A stretch of DNA of 31,496 nt from JBCAWW01 sp039024315. Lineage in GTDB: Bacteria > Bacteroidota > Bacteroidia > J057. Both the position numbers and the translations under genes were made by a program. Below are positions 1 through 7,230 of this stretch, piece by piece (position 1 is the stretch's first letter; each line of letters opens with the position of its first letter). The DNA lies in NCBI GenBank assembly GCA_039024315.1, contig JBCCQN010000083.1:1-31496 (forward strand). Direction: 5' to 3'. The notes under the pieces were generated by a model, which was not told the DNA's origin, made no database searches, and worked only from the letters and a program-made list of their open reading frames with translations.

Positions 1-113
1 CTGATCTCTAGGCTATCGCCCTGCTCAACGACAAAACTTTCTGATTGCTGGGACTGCGGTTGAGCACAGGCCAACAATAGGGTGAGTAGCAGTAAGAATG
101 GTAATTGTTTCAT
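1..113 (-). CDS. Lipoprotein, N-terminal fragment (cut by window edge)
   Basis: Only the first 37 codons are inside the window; the gene continues beyond base 1. The ATG is at 111-113 on the minus strand. The visible protein is a lipoprotein export signal: a short Lys-containing start, a hydrophobic run LLLLTLLLA, and a lipobox LLAC with the lipidated Cys at residue 16, followed by a Gln/Ser-rich linker. This predicts a lipid-anchored envelope protein cleaved by signal peptidase II. The mature domain is not visible, so no function can be given. It is divergent from the DUF6483 gene starting at 237, so the roughly 120 bases between them probably carry both promoters. Confidence 0.7.
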   Translation of the reverse strand, partial: MKQLPFLLLLTLLLACAQPQSQQSESFVVEQGDSLEI

Positions 114-236
114 AAATTCCTTGACCCCAAATATACCGGAAAAAGCATTGCGGGGAAACAAGCATTTTCCCGTCCAAACGAGCTAGCCACTTCCGCCGTA
201 ATATCATTATTATTGCAGCTAGAATTACGAGATTAC

Positions 237-653
237 ATGATTCAGAGAGATTTTATTATGCGTATGATCCAAGAAGCGGCGGAAGCAATCGCGGCTTTGA
301 TGGGTTATCGACAGGGAGGAAAATATGAAGCGGCGCTCAAATTACTTGGAGAAACCTATGAGGCTTATTTCCCCTTCAATGGAGAACTATTACGCAATAC
401 AGAGGAAGAGGATTTAGTGGCTATGATCCTAGAAGAATACAGCGTTGATGAACAATTGCTAGGCACACTGGCCGACCTACTAAGAGAGGAGGGCGAATAT
501 TGGTTTGAACAAGGTCAATACGACAAAGCTAAAGCTGCATTGAGACGCTCGATGATCCTGCTGAAATACATGAACGAGCAGGAGACGGAGATTTATTCTT
601 TGGACCGCATGAACAAACTGGGCTTGATCGAAGATCGGCTTGAAGACCTTTGA
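237..653 (+). CDS. DUF6483-like helical protein
   Basis: 138 residues from an ATG at 237. The open frame reaches back to 105, but the family-like start MIQRDFIMRMIQ makes 237 the better choice; the upstream part would overlap the neighbouring lipoprotein start. The protein is all-helical and soluble, with no signal peptide or membrane segment. It opens with the IMRMI motif and ends in a TPR-like hairpin (around residues 88-115, pattern EEGEYWFEQGQYDKAKAALR). This order, including the LLGTLADLLREEG segment, matches my memory of the DUF6483 family, for which I know no biochemical role. No Shine-Dalgarno is visible, as is usual in Bacteroidota. It looks monocistronic; a repeat hairpin starts 27 bases after the stop. 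Confidence 0.75.
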   Translation: MIQRDFIMRMIQEAAEAIAALMGYRQGGKYEAALKLLGETYEAYFPFNGELLRNTEEEDLVAMILEEYSVDEQLLGTLADLLREEGEYWFEQGQYDKAKAALRRSMILLKYMNEQETEIYSLDRMNKLGLIEDRLEDL

Positions 654-679
654 GAGCAGGTGGAGTAGTATTTTTTTTG

Positions 680-781
680 CTGCTTCGCAGAACGCTCATT
701 GCTGCCTGCAGTCTATACAATACATCCTCTCACCGATCACCAAGTGTACCCACTAATAGAGATAAGCGTTCTGCGAAGCAG
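680..781. repeat. Two facing copies of the dispersed hairpin repeat
   Basis: CTGCTTCGCAGAACGCT at 680-696 and AGCGTTCTGCGAAGCAG at 765-781 are perfect 17-base reverse complements. Each unit is itself a small hairpin (AGCGTT, then CTGC-GAA-GCAG). Together they could form a larger structure with a 68-base loop. The facing arrangement of two units is repeated, with diverged sequence, at 8014-8081 and 9378-9435. Confidence 0.8.
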
Positions 782-940
782 TAATCCCTAAACTTGACCT
801 GATATATGCCAGTTTTCTTAGCTCAAGGAGCGCGTACACAAGGACTCATTCAGAGCGAATTACAGGCGTCCCAAAACTAACTGGCTTGTCTAAGCATTTT
901 ATGCCTACTCCCTTTTGGCATTTACTTATTCATCTCTGTA

Positions 941-955
941 TCTCATCTGATGAGA
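941..955. promoter_or_regulatory. Palindrome upstream of the beta-helix gene (possible operator)
   Basis: TCTCATC-T-GATGAGA is a perfect 7-base inverted repeat about 120 bases before the ATG at 1075. The half-site TCATCTGA (943-950) recurs in inverse orientation at 1025-1032. This is compatible with a dimeric regulator site, but no regulator can be named from the sequence. Confidence 0.25.
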
Positions 956-1074
956 ACGTTGTTTATCCACTGCTGCCATATTTTAAATTATAGATTGTAT
1001 TAAATACCCTAATTATGTAAGCGTCAGATGATAATTTGCGCACTCAAAAGCGATAAAAATTTAAGCCTTGCCTC

Positions 1075-3465
1075 ATGAAAAATACTTTCTTTCTTTTCTT
1101 ATTAATCAGCAGTTTATTTAGCCCCCTTGGGGCCCAAGTATTTGTCAATGCCAATGCTACAGGAGCCAATGATGGGACTTCTTGGAACGATGCATATACA
1201 GACTTGTCCACTGCCATTGATAGTAGTGCTATCGGCAGTCAAATTTGGGTCGCAAGTGCACGCTATGCTCCTGGTGGAGATCCCAACGCGAGCTTTCTTA
1301 TCAACAAACAGTTGGAGCTATATGGAGGCTTCTTAGGCACAGAGAGCAATCTCAGTGAGCGGGATATCCTTGCCAATCCTACCATCTTGTCGGGAGATAA
1401 TATTGGGGACGATACTCCTGGAGATTTTCTCAATCAGCGCCTAGACAATGTGAACTCAGTGGTAAGAATTGGTTCTGCCATTGACAATACCACCATAATT
1501 GACGGCTTTACTATAAGCGGTGGGCAGGCTGACTCCATCAGTACCGATTTGTTATATACAAGCGGTGCGGGTGTTTTTTGTGAGGGGGCTCCACTCATAA
1601 GGAACTGCAGTATCACCGACAATTTTGCGGCCAATCTTGGGGCTGGAATGCTAGTAAACAACTCCGATGCAGGAGGCATCCGCATGGAGTCTTGTCGTTT
1701 TTTTGCCAATAAAACCGACCAAGCGGGTGGCGGCCTCATGATTACTGGTACCGGTACTACCCGTTCCTACATTATTGATTGCGCCTTTGAAAACAATATT
1801 TCAGTCCGTACGGGAGGAGGGGCAAGCATAGAGAATGCGAGCATCGAAATTCACTCAAGCCTTTTCAAGGACAACACTGCCGATTTATTTGGAGGAGGAG
1901 CCATCTTATTTACCACTGACAACGATATCAAATACTTCATTGATAGCTGCGTTTTTGAAAACAATCTTTCGACCCTTGGTGGAGGCCTTTTCATCGAGCC
2001 CCAAGCGTCTTTCGTAAGTAATATTATCCAAAACAGCCGCTTTAGCAATAACAAAGCCCAGCTGATAAGCCCAGGTTTCTTTCCTTCTGGAGGAGGTGTT
2101 CAGATCTTCTATGACCCTGTTGGCAGTCGGGACACCAGTATCATCAGAGCCTGTATATTTGAAGGCAATGAGGCAGAATCTACTGGTGGGGGCCTTTATT
2201 TTGTAGGTCTTGGGGTCAATACCTACAGTCTAGTTGATAGCTGTACTTTTCAGGCCAATACGCTTACAGCCAATCCTAATCTAGGCTCTGGAAGCGCCTA
2301 TTTCAACGGAAATAATCCCAATTACATAGCCTACAGAAATTCTACCTTCGCAGAAAACACTAATGCTTTGGGTGGCACCTTGAGTTTATTTTACAACAAC
2401 CTTAGTGGCGGGGAAGCAATCGTTCAAGACTGTGATTTTTTAGACAATAGCACCAATTCATTCGGATCCGGGCTTTCGGTTAGAGCCATCAGTAGTGCCA
2501 TAAATGCCAATGTAACAATTGAAGATTCCTATTTTGAAGGCAACCAGATTTCCAATCCCTCTTTTGGCCAAGGAGGGGCTTTGACCATTGCTAGTTTTAT
2601 CAATGATTTTGAGACTAGGGTTAACCGCTGTGAATTTGTCGATAATGTCAACCAAAATGCTGGCGCGGCAATCCAACTTTTAGAATCCCCTAGCTCGCCA
2701 AACCTTTTAGGGGCAACAGCGCTCATCCAAAACTCATTGTTTACTGGGCATGATAGCGGGAAAGCAGTTATCATCGCTGATAAATTTCCCACTACGCTTC
2801 TTTCCAATAATACAATTGCCGACAACGAAATCAGAGGGATCATCGCCCAAAATGGAGCCATTATCAGACTGCGAAACAATATCCTTAGTGGAGCAGATAT
2901 CTCTGAACCTAATATTCAATTAGGGGCCAACGGCTTTATCGAATCGCTAGGTGGCAATCTCAGCAATGATAGCAGCGGGATTGGCGTGCTGAGCACCCAG
3001 GACTTAGCAGGTGTGGATCCAGCTTTTACATACGGTCCTGAAGATCCCTACAAGATTAGTTTCCTGAGTCCAGGGGTGGATTTAGGGGTTTTTTATCAAG
3101 GCTTTTTGCCCTCGGATACTGATGTTGCTGGCAACCCACGTTTCCAAGGAATTGGATTGGACGCCGGTGCTTATGAAAGTCCTTTTTTCACCTCGATCGA
3201 ACCTATTGCGGAAGCGGCTTCCCTAAGCCTATATCCGATTCCAGTGCGAGAGCAGGCTACGATTGAACTGGACAATCCTTGGCAAGGCACAATTTCCCTG
3301 AGAGTTTACAATGCCCTCGGCCAGCAAGTCCAGCAAACAAGTCTGGAAAAGAGAAGCGTTCAGCAAAGCTGGACCCTAGATATCAGAGAGCTCCCTGCGG
3401 GGAACTATCAGTTGGTCCTAAGCCATGAGGCAGGCAACTTAAGCGTATCTTTTATCAAGCAGTAG
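1075..3465 (+). CDS. Secreted right-handed beta-helix protein with T9SS sorting domain
   Basis: 796 residues. It begins with a Sec signal peptide (cleavage probably after GAQ near residue 21). The body, from about 50 to 690, is a repetitive parallel beta-helix with many short coils carrying GGG(A/L) turns, C-x-F and N-N/N-x-A steps, like polymorphic-membrane-protein or pectate-lyase-type folds. Near residue 690 the segment NPRFQGIGLDAGAYE matches the DxGAYE signature of choice-of-anchor Q domains. The last roughly 80 residues start with LSLYPIPV and hold an Ig-like beta-sandwich typical of type A T9SS C-terminal domains, so the protein should cross the outer membrane by the type IX system and be attached or released. 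The substrate is unknown; adhesin and polysaccharide-active roles are both possible. A dispersed hairpin copy (3354-3371) is embedded in the sorting-domain codons. It appears monocistronic. Confidence 0.85.
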   Translation: MKNTFFLFLLISSLFSPLGAQVFVNANATGANDGTSWNDAYTDLSTAIDSSAIGSQIWVASARYAPGGDPNASFLINKQLELYGGFLGTESNLSERDILANPTILSGDNIGDDTPGDFLNQRLDNVNSVVRIGSAIDNTTIIDGFTISGGQADSISTDLLYTSGAGVFCEGAPLIRNCSITDNFAANLGAGMLVNNSDAGGIRMESCRFFANKTDQAGGGLMITGTGTTRSYIIDCAFENNISVRTGGGASIENASIEIHSSLFKDNTADLFGGGAILFTTDNDIKYFIDSCVFENNLSTLGGGLFIEPQASFVSNIIQNSRFSNNKAQLISPGFFPSGGGVQIFYDPVGSRDTSIIRACIFEGNEAESTGGGLYFVGLGVNTYSLVDSCTFQANTLTANPNLGSGSAYFNGNNPNYIAYRNSTFAENTNALGGTLSLFYNNLSGGEAIVQDCDFLDNSTNSFGSGLSVRAISSAINANVTIEDSYFEGNQISNPSFGQGGALTIASFINDFETRVNRCEFVDNVNQNAGAAIQLLESPSSPNLLGATALIQNSLFTGHDSGKAVIIADKFPTTLLSNNTIADNEIRGIIAQNGAIIRLRNNILSGADISEPNIQLGANGFIESLGGNLSNDSSGIGVLSTQDLAGVDPAFTYGPEDPYKISFLSPGVDLGVFYQGFLPSDTDVAGNPRFQGIGLDAGAYESPFFTSIEPIAEAASLSLYPIPVREQATIELDNPWQGTISLRVYNALGQQVQQTSLEKRSVQQSWTLDIRELPAGNYQLVLSHEAGNLSVSFIKQ
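3354..3371 (+). repeat. Dispersed hairpin, inside coding sequence
   Basis: AAGCGTT-CAGC-AAA-GCTG: the stem is CAGC/GCTG with an AAA loop, followed by GACCC as at other copies. It encodes part of the T9SS sorting domain (KRSVQQSW). Confidence 0.55.
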
Positions 3466-3485
3466 GTAGTTTTGACAAAGTAGGA

Positions 3486-3514
3486 GTGGCAAATGGAAGA
3501 TATCCCTTTGCCAC
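3486..3514 (+). terminator. Weak hairpin after the beta-helix gene
   Basis: GTGGCAAA (3486-3493) pairs with TTTGCCAC (3507-3514) around a 13-base loop, 20 bases after the stop codon. There is no T-tract behind it, so intrinsic termination is only possible. Confidence 0.35.
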
Positions 3515-3622
3515 CTTTGCTATTGATAATCGTGGGGGTCCAGAGAGGCGAATTTGAATCGGAAGTAAGATTATGTAGTATTGTTTGACGGGTTGATGAA
3601 GCCCCATTACACCCAAACATTT

Positions 3623-4591
3623 ATGATAGAGGTTAAGCAGCTAACGAAAATCTATGGTGAGATAAAAGCGGTAGATGATGTATCTTTTGCATTGTCAGAG
3701 GGGCAGACGCTAGCCTTGGTGGGTACCAGTGGAAGCGGCAAAACGACCACTTTGAAGATGCTCAATCGCTTGATAGAACCCAGTTCGGGCAGCATCAAAG
3801 TCAAAGGCAAAGAGGTGATGGATATGTCTCCGGTAGAACTGAGAAGGCAGATGGGTTATGTGATTCAGCAGAGTGGTTTATTTCCGCATTATACTGTTGC
3901 ACAGAACGTTGGGATCGTGCCAAAGCTATTAGGTTGGGATGAGAAGCGGATACAAGAAAGGGCCTTTTCCCTGCTGGAACGCTTAGCCCTAGCACCCAAG
4001 CTCTATGCGGATAAATACCCAGATCAACTCAGCGGAGGTCAACAGCAGCGGGTAGGCTTAGCAAGAGCGTTAGCAGCCGATCCTCCCATCATTTTGATGG
4101 ACGAGCCTTTTGGGGCCTTGGACCCATTGACCCGTCATAGTATCCGCAAAGAATTTAAAGAATTAGAAGAGCTTTCCAGCAAGACCACCTTTATCGTTAC
4201 CCATGATATCGAAGAAGCTTTTTATCTTGGAGATTTGATCTGCGTTTTGGACCAAGGAAAGATTCAGCAAATAGGCACTCCCCAAGAACTCCTGTGGGCG
4301 CCGAGCAATGATTTTGTGCGCGACTTTGTCGCGGGAGAGCGTATCAATCTGCAATGGCAGATTTTTAGACTGAGCGACCTCTTTGCCCTCCTTCCTCCCC
4401 TCTTTGCTGATCGCAAGTATCAAGGCGAGCTAGCCGCAGACCTCAATGTGCGCCAAGCGCTCGATCAAATGTTACAAACCGATGCGGTCGATGCCCAATA
4501 TATGGTCAAGCATCAAGGTGAAAGCCGCTCCCTAGATATGCCAGCTCTCATCAATGCCTTCCATCAAATAAGCCTAGATCGCCATGATTGA
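3623..4591 (+). CDS. Betaine/choline-type ABC importer ATPase
   Basis: 322 residues from ATG 3623, where the normal ABC start MIEVKQLTKIYG begins; an ATG at 3596 and a codon at 3581 are in frame but add an unusual tail. It has Walker A GTSGSGKTT at 34-42, a Q-loop glutamine around 82, the signature LSGGQ at 136-140, Walker B ILMDEP at 157-162 and the His switch in VTHD. Overall it resembles the OpuBA/OpuCA/OsmV/ProV group of quaternary-amine importers. Those often carry two CBS domains; here only about 90 residues follow the ATPase, enough for at most one degenerate CBS-like unit. It hydrolyses ATP on the cytoplasmic face to drive the partner encoded next, with which it overlaps by 8 bases. 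The exact substrate (glycine betaine, choline, carnitine) is inferred from the family. Confidence 0.88.
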   Translation: MIEVKQLTKIYGEIKAVDDVSFALSEGQTLALVGTSGSGKTTTLKMLNRLIEPSSGSIKVKGKEVMDMSPVELRRQMGYVIQQSGLFPHYTVAQNVGIVPKLLGWDEKRIQERAFSLLERLALAPKLYADKYPDQLSGGQQQRVGLARALAADPPIILMDEPFGALDPLTRHSIRKEFKELEELSSKTTFIVTHDIEEAFYLGDLICVLDQGKIQQIGTPQELLWAPSNDFVRDFVAGERINLQWQIFRLSDLFALLPPLFADRKYQGELAADLNVRQALDQMLQTDAVDAQYMVKHQGESRSLDMPALINAFHQISLDRHD

Positions 4592-6128
4592 GTTTTTTGA
4601 ATTTCTGAGCCTCAATCAGGCAAAACTTTGGGAGCAGGTGCTGGAGCATATTGGTTTGACCTTCGCCTCTTTGCTCTTGGCAGTCCTGCTTGCCGTCCCC
4701 CTAGGGATTTGGATAGAAGGAAAAAGTAAGGTGGCTGGCGGAGTGCTTGGATTTACGGGTATCCTCCAAACTATCCCTAGTATTGCCTTGCTGGGCTTTT
4801 TGATCCCAGTAATGGGCATAGGTGTCAAGCCAGCCATCTTTGCCTTATTTCTCTATGCGCTACTACCAATCCTTCGCAACACCTATACGGGCCTTAAAGG
4901 GGTAGATCCCAATGTCATCGAAGCCGCCATAGGCATGGGGATGACGCCCAGACAGGTCTTGTTTAAAGTGAAACTACCTTTGGCTATGCCAGTGCTTTTT
5001 GCGGGTATCCGTACCGCAACGGTGATCAATGTAGGAGTGGCGACCTTAGCCGCTTATATTGGCGCCGGAGGCTTGGGAGAGTTTATATTTGGAGGGATTT
5101 CGCTCAATAATTCCTTGATGATTTTGGCTGGGGCCATTCCTGCAGCTTTGCTTGCAGTGATTTTTGATCAGCTCCTAGCCCGCATCCAAAAAGGTCGCAA
5201 GCGCAACGCCAGTCCCAAATTTGCGCTCTGGTTATTGATGGTACCGCTATTGACGGCCTTCTCGCTTCTCCCAAAATTAGAAGGTCTTACCAGCGCAGGT
5301 TTTGATCCAGAGTTTATCGGTCGAGCCGATGGCTACGCTCACCTGCAGGATGTGTATGGGGTGGAACTAGAGACCGTAGCGCTAAGCTCTGCTCTGATGT
5401 ACAAAGCAGTGCAGCAAGGGGAAGTAGATGTAATTTGCGGCTATTCTACTGATGGACGTATAGAGGCATACGATTTGGTTTCGCTGGAGGATGACCGTCA
5501 TGCCTTTCCGCCCTATTATTGTGCGCCCATCATCAGGCAAGCTACCCTCAAAAAGCATCCAGAGCTGCTGATAGCCTTAGAAAAATTATCGGGTAGGCTC
5601 AATGATGCGCGCATGACCCGTTTGAACTACGAAGTAGACTTTAACAAAGAGTCTCCTGAGGCCGTGGCTGAGCGTTTTCTGAAAGAAGAAGACCTATGGC
5701 AAGCAGACCGAAAAAATGGAGGTGAAGTGATCACGATTGGGGGTAAGACTTTTACGGAGCAACACATCCTGATTCATCTCTTTGCCCAACTAATCAACGG
5801 TTATACTGACCTAGACGTAGAAATCAAAGCTGACCTTGGCGGCACACAGGTATGCTTTGAAGCGCTGAAAGTCGGCGGGATCGATTTGTACCCAGAATAT
5901 ACTGGCACTGGCTTCGTGGTAATCCTCAGTCCAGATGAGCAAAAAGTAGAGGAATTGATCGTAGATGCCGATGGGGTCTATAATTACGTCAAGCAAGCAT
6001 TTGCTGAGCAATATCAAATCCAGTGGCTGCCCCCACTAGGCTTTAACAATACCTACGCAGTGATGACGCGGCGTTCGCTAGCAGCGGAAAAAGGATGGAA
6101 AAAAGTCAGTGATCTCAGCACACCCTAG
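4584..6128 (+). CDS. ABC permease fused to a circularly permuted betaine-binding domain
   Basis: 514 residues. Residues 1-210 are a BPD_transp_1 permease of the OpuBB type, with about five to six membrane segments and the EAA loop (EAAIGMGMTPRQVL, then LPLAMPVL). After a further membrane segment near 215-230 comes an OpuBC/OpuAC-like binding domain with its two halves in reverse order. Residues about 235-375 (TSAGFDPEF, RADGY, LMYKAVQQGEVDV, YSTDGRI, LEDDRHAFPPYY) correspond to the usual C-terminal half. Residues about 380-514 (ITIGGKTFTEQHIL, LGGTQVCFEAL, DLYPEYTGTG, LGFNNTYA, SDLS) correspond to the usual N-terminal half. The break falls exactly where SDL normally runs into TAGFD, so nothing seems missing. 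The binding domain should sit in the periplasm tethered to the permease. The last four bases overlap the convergent regulator gene. A repeat hairpin lies at 6071-6086 near the end. Confidence 0.88.
   Translation: MIEFFEFLSLNQAKLWEQVLEHIGLTFASLLLAVLLAVPLGIWIEGKSKVAGGVLGFTGILQTIPSIALLGFLIPVMGIGVKPAIFALFLYALLPILRNTYTGLKGVDPNVIEAAIGMGMTPRQVLFKVKLPLAMPVLFAGIRTATVINVGVATLAAYIGAGGLGEFIFGGISLNNSLMILAGAIPAALLAVIFDQLLARIQKGRKRNASPKFALWLLMVPLLTAFSLLPKLEGLTSAGFDPEFIGRADGYAHLQDVYGVELETVALSSALMYKAVQQGEVDVICGYSTDGRIEAYDLVSLEDDRHAFPPYYCAPIIRQATLKKHPELLIALEKLSGRLNDARMTRLNYEVDFNKESPEAVAERFLKEEDLWQADRKNGGEVITIGGKTFTEQHILIHLFAQLINGYTDLDVEIKADLGGTQVCFEALKVGGIDLYPEYTGTGFVVILSPDEQKVEELIVDADGVYNYVKQAFAEQYQIQWLPPLGFNNTYAVMTRRSLAAEKGWKKVSDLSTP
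5671..5687 (+). repeat. Possible hairpin-repeat copy inside coding sequence
   Basis: AGCGTT-TTCT-GAA-AGAA fits the repeat geometry with a GAA loop. However, it encodes ERFLKEE, which is conserved in this protein family, so it may be chance. Confidence 0.3.
6071..6086 (+). repeat. Dispersed hairpin, inside coding sequence near gene end
   Basis: GCGTT-CGCT-AGC-AGCG: 4-bp stem and 3-nt loop in the same geometry as the other copies, 40 bases before the stop codon of the importer permease gene. Confidence 0.45.
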
Positions 6129-7126
6129 TTCACTATCTCACCGGGAGTCTTACCGGTCCAGCGCTTGAAAGCATGGGAAAAGGCGCTCACTTCCTGAAAG
6201 CCCAATCTGAAGGCGACCTCTTTAATCGGAATTTCGTGCCGCAAATAATAAGTCGCTCGCTCCTGCCGAATTTCGTCCAAAAGCATCCGAAAACTCGTAC
6301 CCTCGGCCTTTAACTTTCGTTGTAAGCTACGTGGACTCATATGTAGCATGGCCGCAGTATGATCCAGATCAGGGGGAGTACTTTCGCTGTGATTGAGCAA
6401 AGACTCTTTGACCATACGCTTGAGCGAAGGGCCTTGACCCAGTTGATATTGCTGGCTTTGGGCGTGCTCAATCAGCAAAGCCAATAAGCGTTGATCTGCT
6501 ACTAAGATAGGCTCCTCCCAGAGATTGGGCGTCAAAACGATTTTGGTCTCAGAGCAGCCTAATTCGATGGGGCAGCGAAAGATACGCTCGTACTCTTTAA
6601 AATCAATCAGCTCTGTCCTTTGGAGCAGTACTTTACTGGGGGTCATACGCCCCATACTCAAGGAACGCAACGCTTTGATCACAATCACCATCCCCACATC
6701 TAAAGTTTGCCAAACCGCAAAAGGCGTGTAAATGCGACAATCAGGATTGATGTGAAACTGCATCTCTACCCCCTCACTTCTGGCACTGGCCGAAATCTGA
6801 AAAGTGTGGGTTACGAGATTGAGATATTGATTGGCATTGACGATACCAGCGCCAAGCGTAGGACTATTTTGCAGAATACTCCCTACGACTTCTAGGCCCG
6901 TAACGCCATAAAATTCGCCCATATGCAGGCCGAGCAGTGGGTCTTGAGTCTGGCTGGCCGCCGAACGCCAAAGTTTTTCGAGTTTCTCGTAGGGAGCCTC
7001 AATTTGAGTATCGCCTTCTAATTCGGCTAAGGTAAATCCAGCTGCTTCACAAATAGCAGCGGTATCAGCCCCTAAACTCTCGGCGAAAAGCAAAATCTTG
7101 AGCAGACTACGGCTTTGCATGATCAT
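6125..7126 (-). CDS. AraC-family transcriptional regulator (arabinose-binding-like N-terminus)
   Basis: 333 residues. Residues about 20-205 match the PF12625-type Arabinose_bd domain found in OruR/ArgR-like regulators (motifs DPLLGLHMGE, GLEVVGSILQNSPTLG). Residues about 235-333 are the AraC double helix-turn-helix, with HMSPRSLQRKLKAEGTSFRMLLDEIR and the second recognition region IKEVAFRLGFQEVSAFSHAFKRWTGKTPGE. It should bind DNA in the cytoplasm in response to a small molecule. It is divergent from the lactonase-like gene at 7231, and three phased direct repeats between them (7125-7171) are candidate binding sites, one lying over its own start codon, which suggests autoregulation. Its stop codon shares the palindrome CTAG with the stop of the convergent importer gene. 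The start could also be the third codon (7118-7120). Confidence 0.9.
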   Translation of the reverse strand: MIMQSRSLLKILLFAESLGADTAAICEAAGFTLAELEGDTQIEAPYEKLEKLWRSAASQTQDPLLGLHMGEFYGVTGLEVVGSILQNSPTLGAGIVNANQYLNLVTHTFQISASARSEGVEMQFHINPDCRIYTPFAVWQTLDVGMVIVIKALRSLSMGRMTPSKVLLQRTELIDFKEYERIFRCPIELGCSETKIVLTPNLWEEPILVADQRLLALLIEHAQSQQYQLGQGPSLKRMVKESLLNHSESTPPDLDHTAAMLHMSPRSLQRKLKAEGTSFRMLLDEIRQERATYYLRHEIPIKEVAFRLGFQEVSAFSHAFKRWTGKTPGEIVN

Positions 7127-7171
7127 GGCGTGAAAATATTAAGCATGGCGCATTTGCACAAAAGCCTGGCG
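7125..7171. promoter_or_regulatory. Three phased direct repeats, candidate AraC-type operator
   Basis: ATGGCG at 7125-7130, ATGGCG at 7145-7150 and CTGGCG at 7166-7171 are spaced 20 and 21 bases apart, two helical turns, on the same face of the DNA. The wider units are TCATGGCGT, GCATGGCGC and GCCTGGCGC. Direct repeats at about 21 bases are typical of AraC-family sites. They lie in the divergent region between the regulator and the lactonase-like gene. Confidence 0.5.
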
Positions 7172-7204
7172 CTTTTCGATAAAAAAATCTAGCAGACGGA
7201 CCCC

Positions 7205-7212
7205 CATATTTG
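7205..7212 (+). promoter_or_regulatory. Possible -7 box of the lactonase-like gene
   Basis: CATATTTG followed by TATCG differs by one base from the Bacteroidota -7 consensus TAnnTTTG and lies 18 bases before the ATG at 7231. No clear -33 TTG is at the right distance, which would fit an activator-dependent promoter. Confidence 0.3.
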
Positions 7213-7230
7213 TATCGTAACTAATACCTA

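Larger units (their letters stand above)
654..1074. other. Intergenic region with paired repeat hairpins and an AT-rich leader
   Basis: I see no convincing gene here. It holds two oppositely oriented copies of the dispersed hairpin (680-696 and 765-781), a perfect 7-1-7 palindrome at 941-955, and an AT-rich stretch from about 960 to 1060 that probably contains the promoter of the beta-helix gene at 1075. No clear TAnnTTTG box was found; ATAATTTG at 1031-1038 is only an approximate match. An open frame on the minus strand (529-720) is antisense to the DUF6483 gene and built partly from the repeat. Confidence 0.6.

Noticed and set aside
4584..6128. Frameshift or truncated binding protein at the importer
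   Set aside because: The frame is continuous and all blocks of the binding domain are present once, in swapped order, so permutation explains it better than damage.
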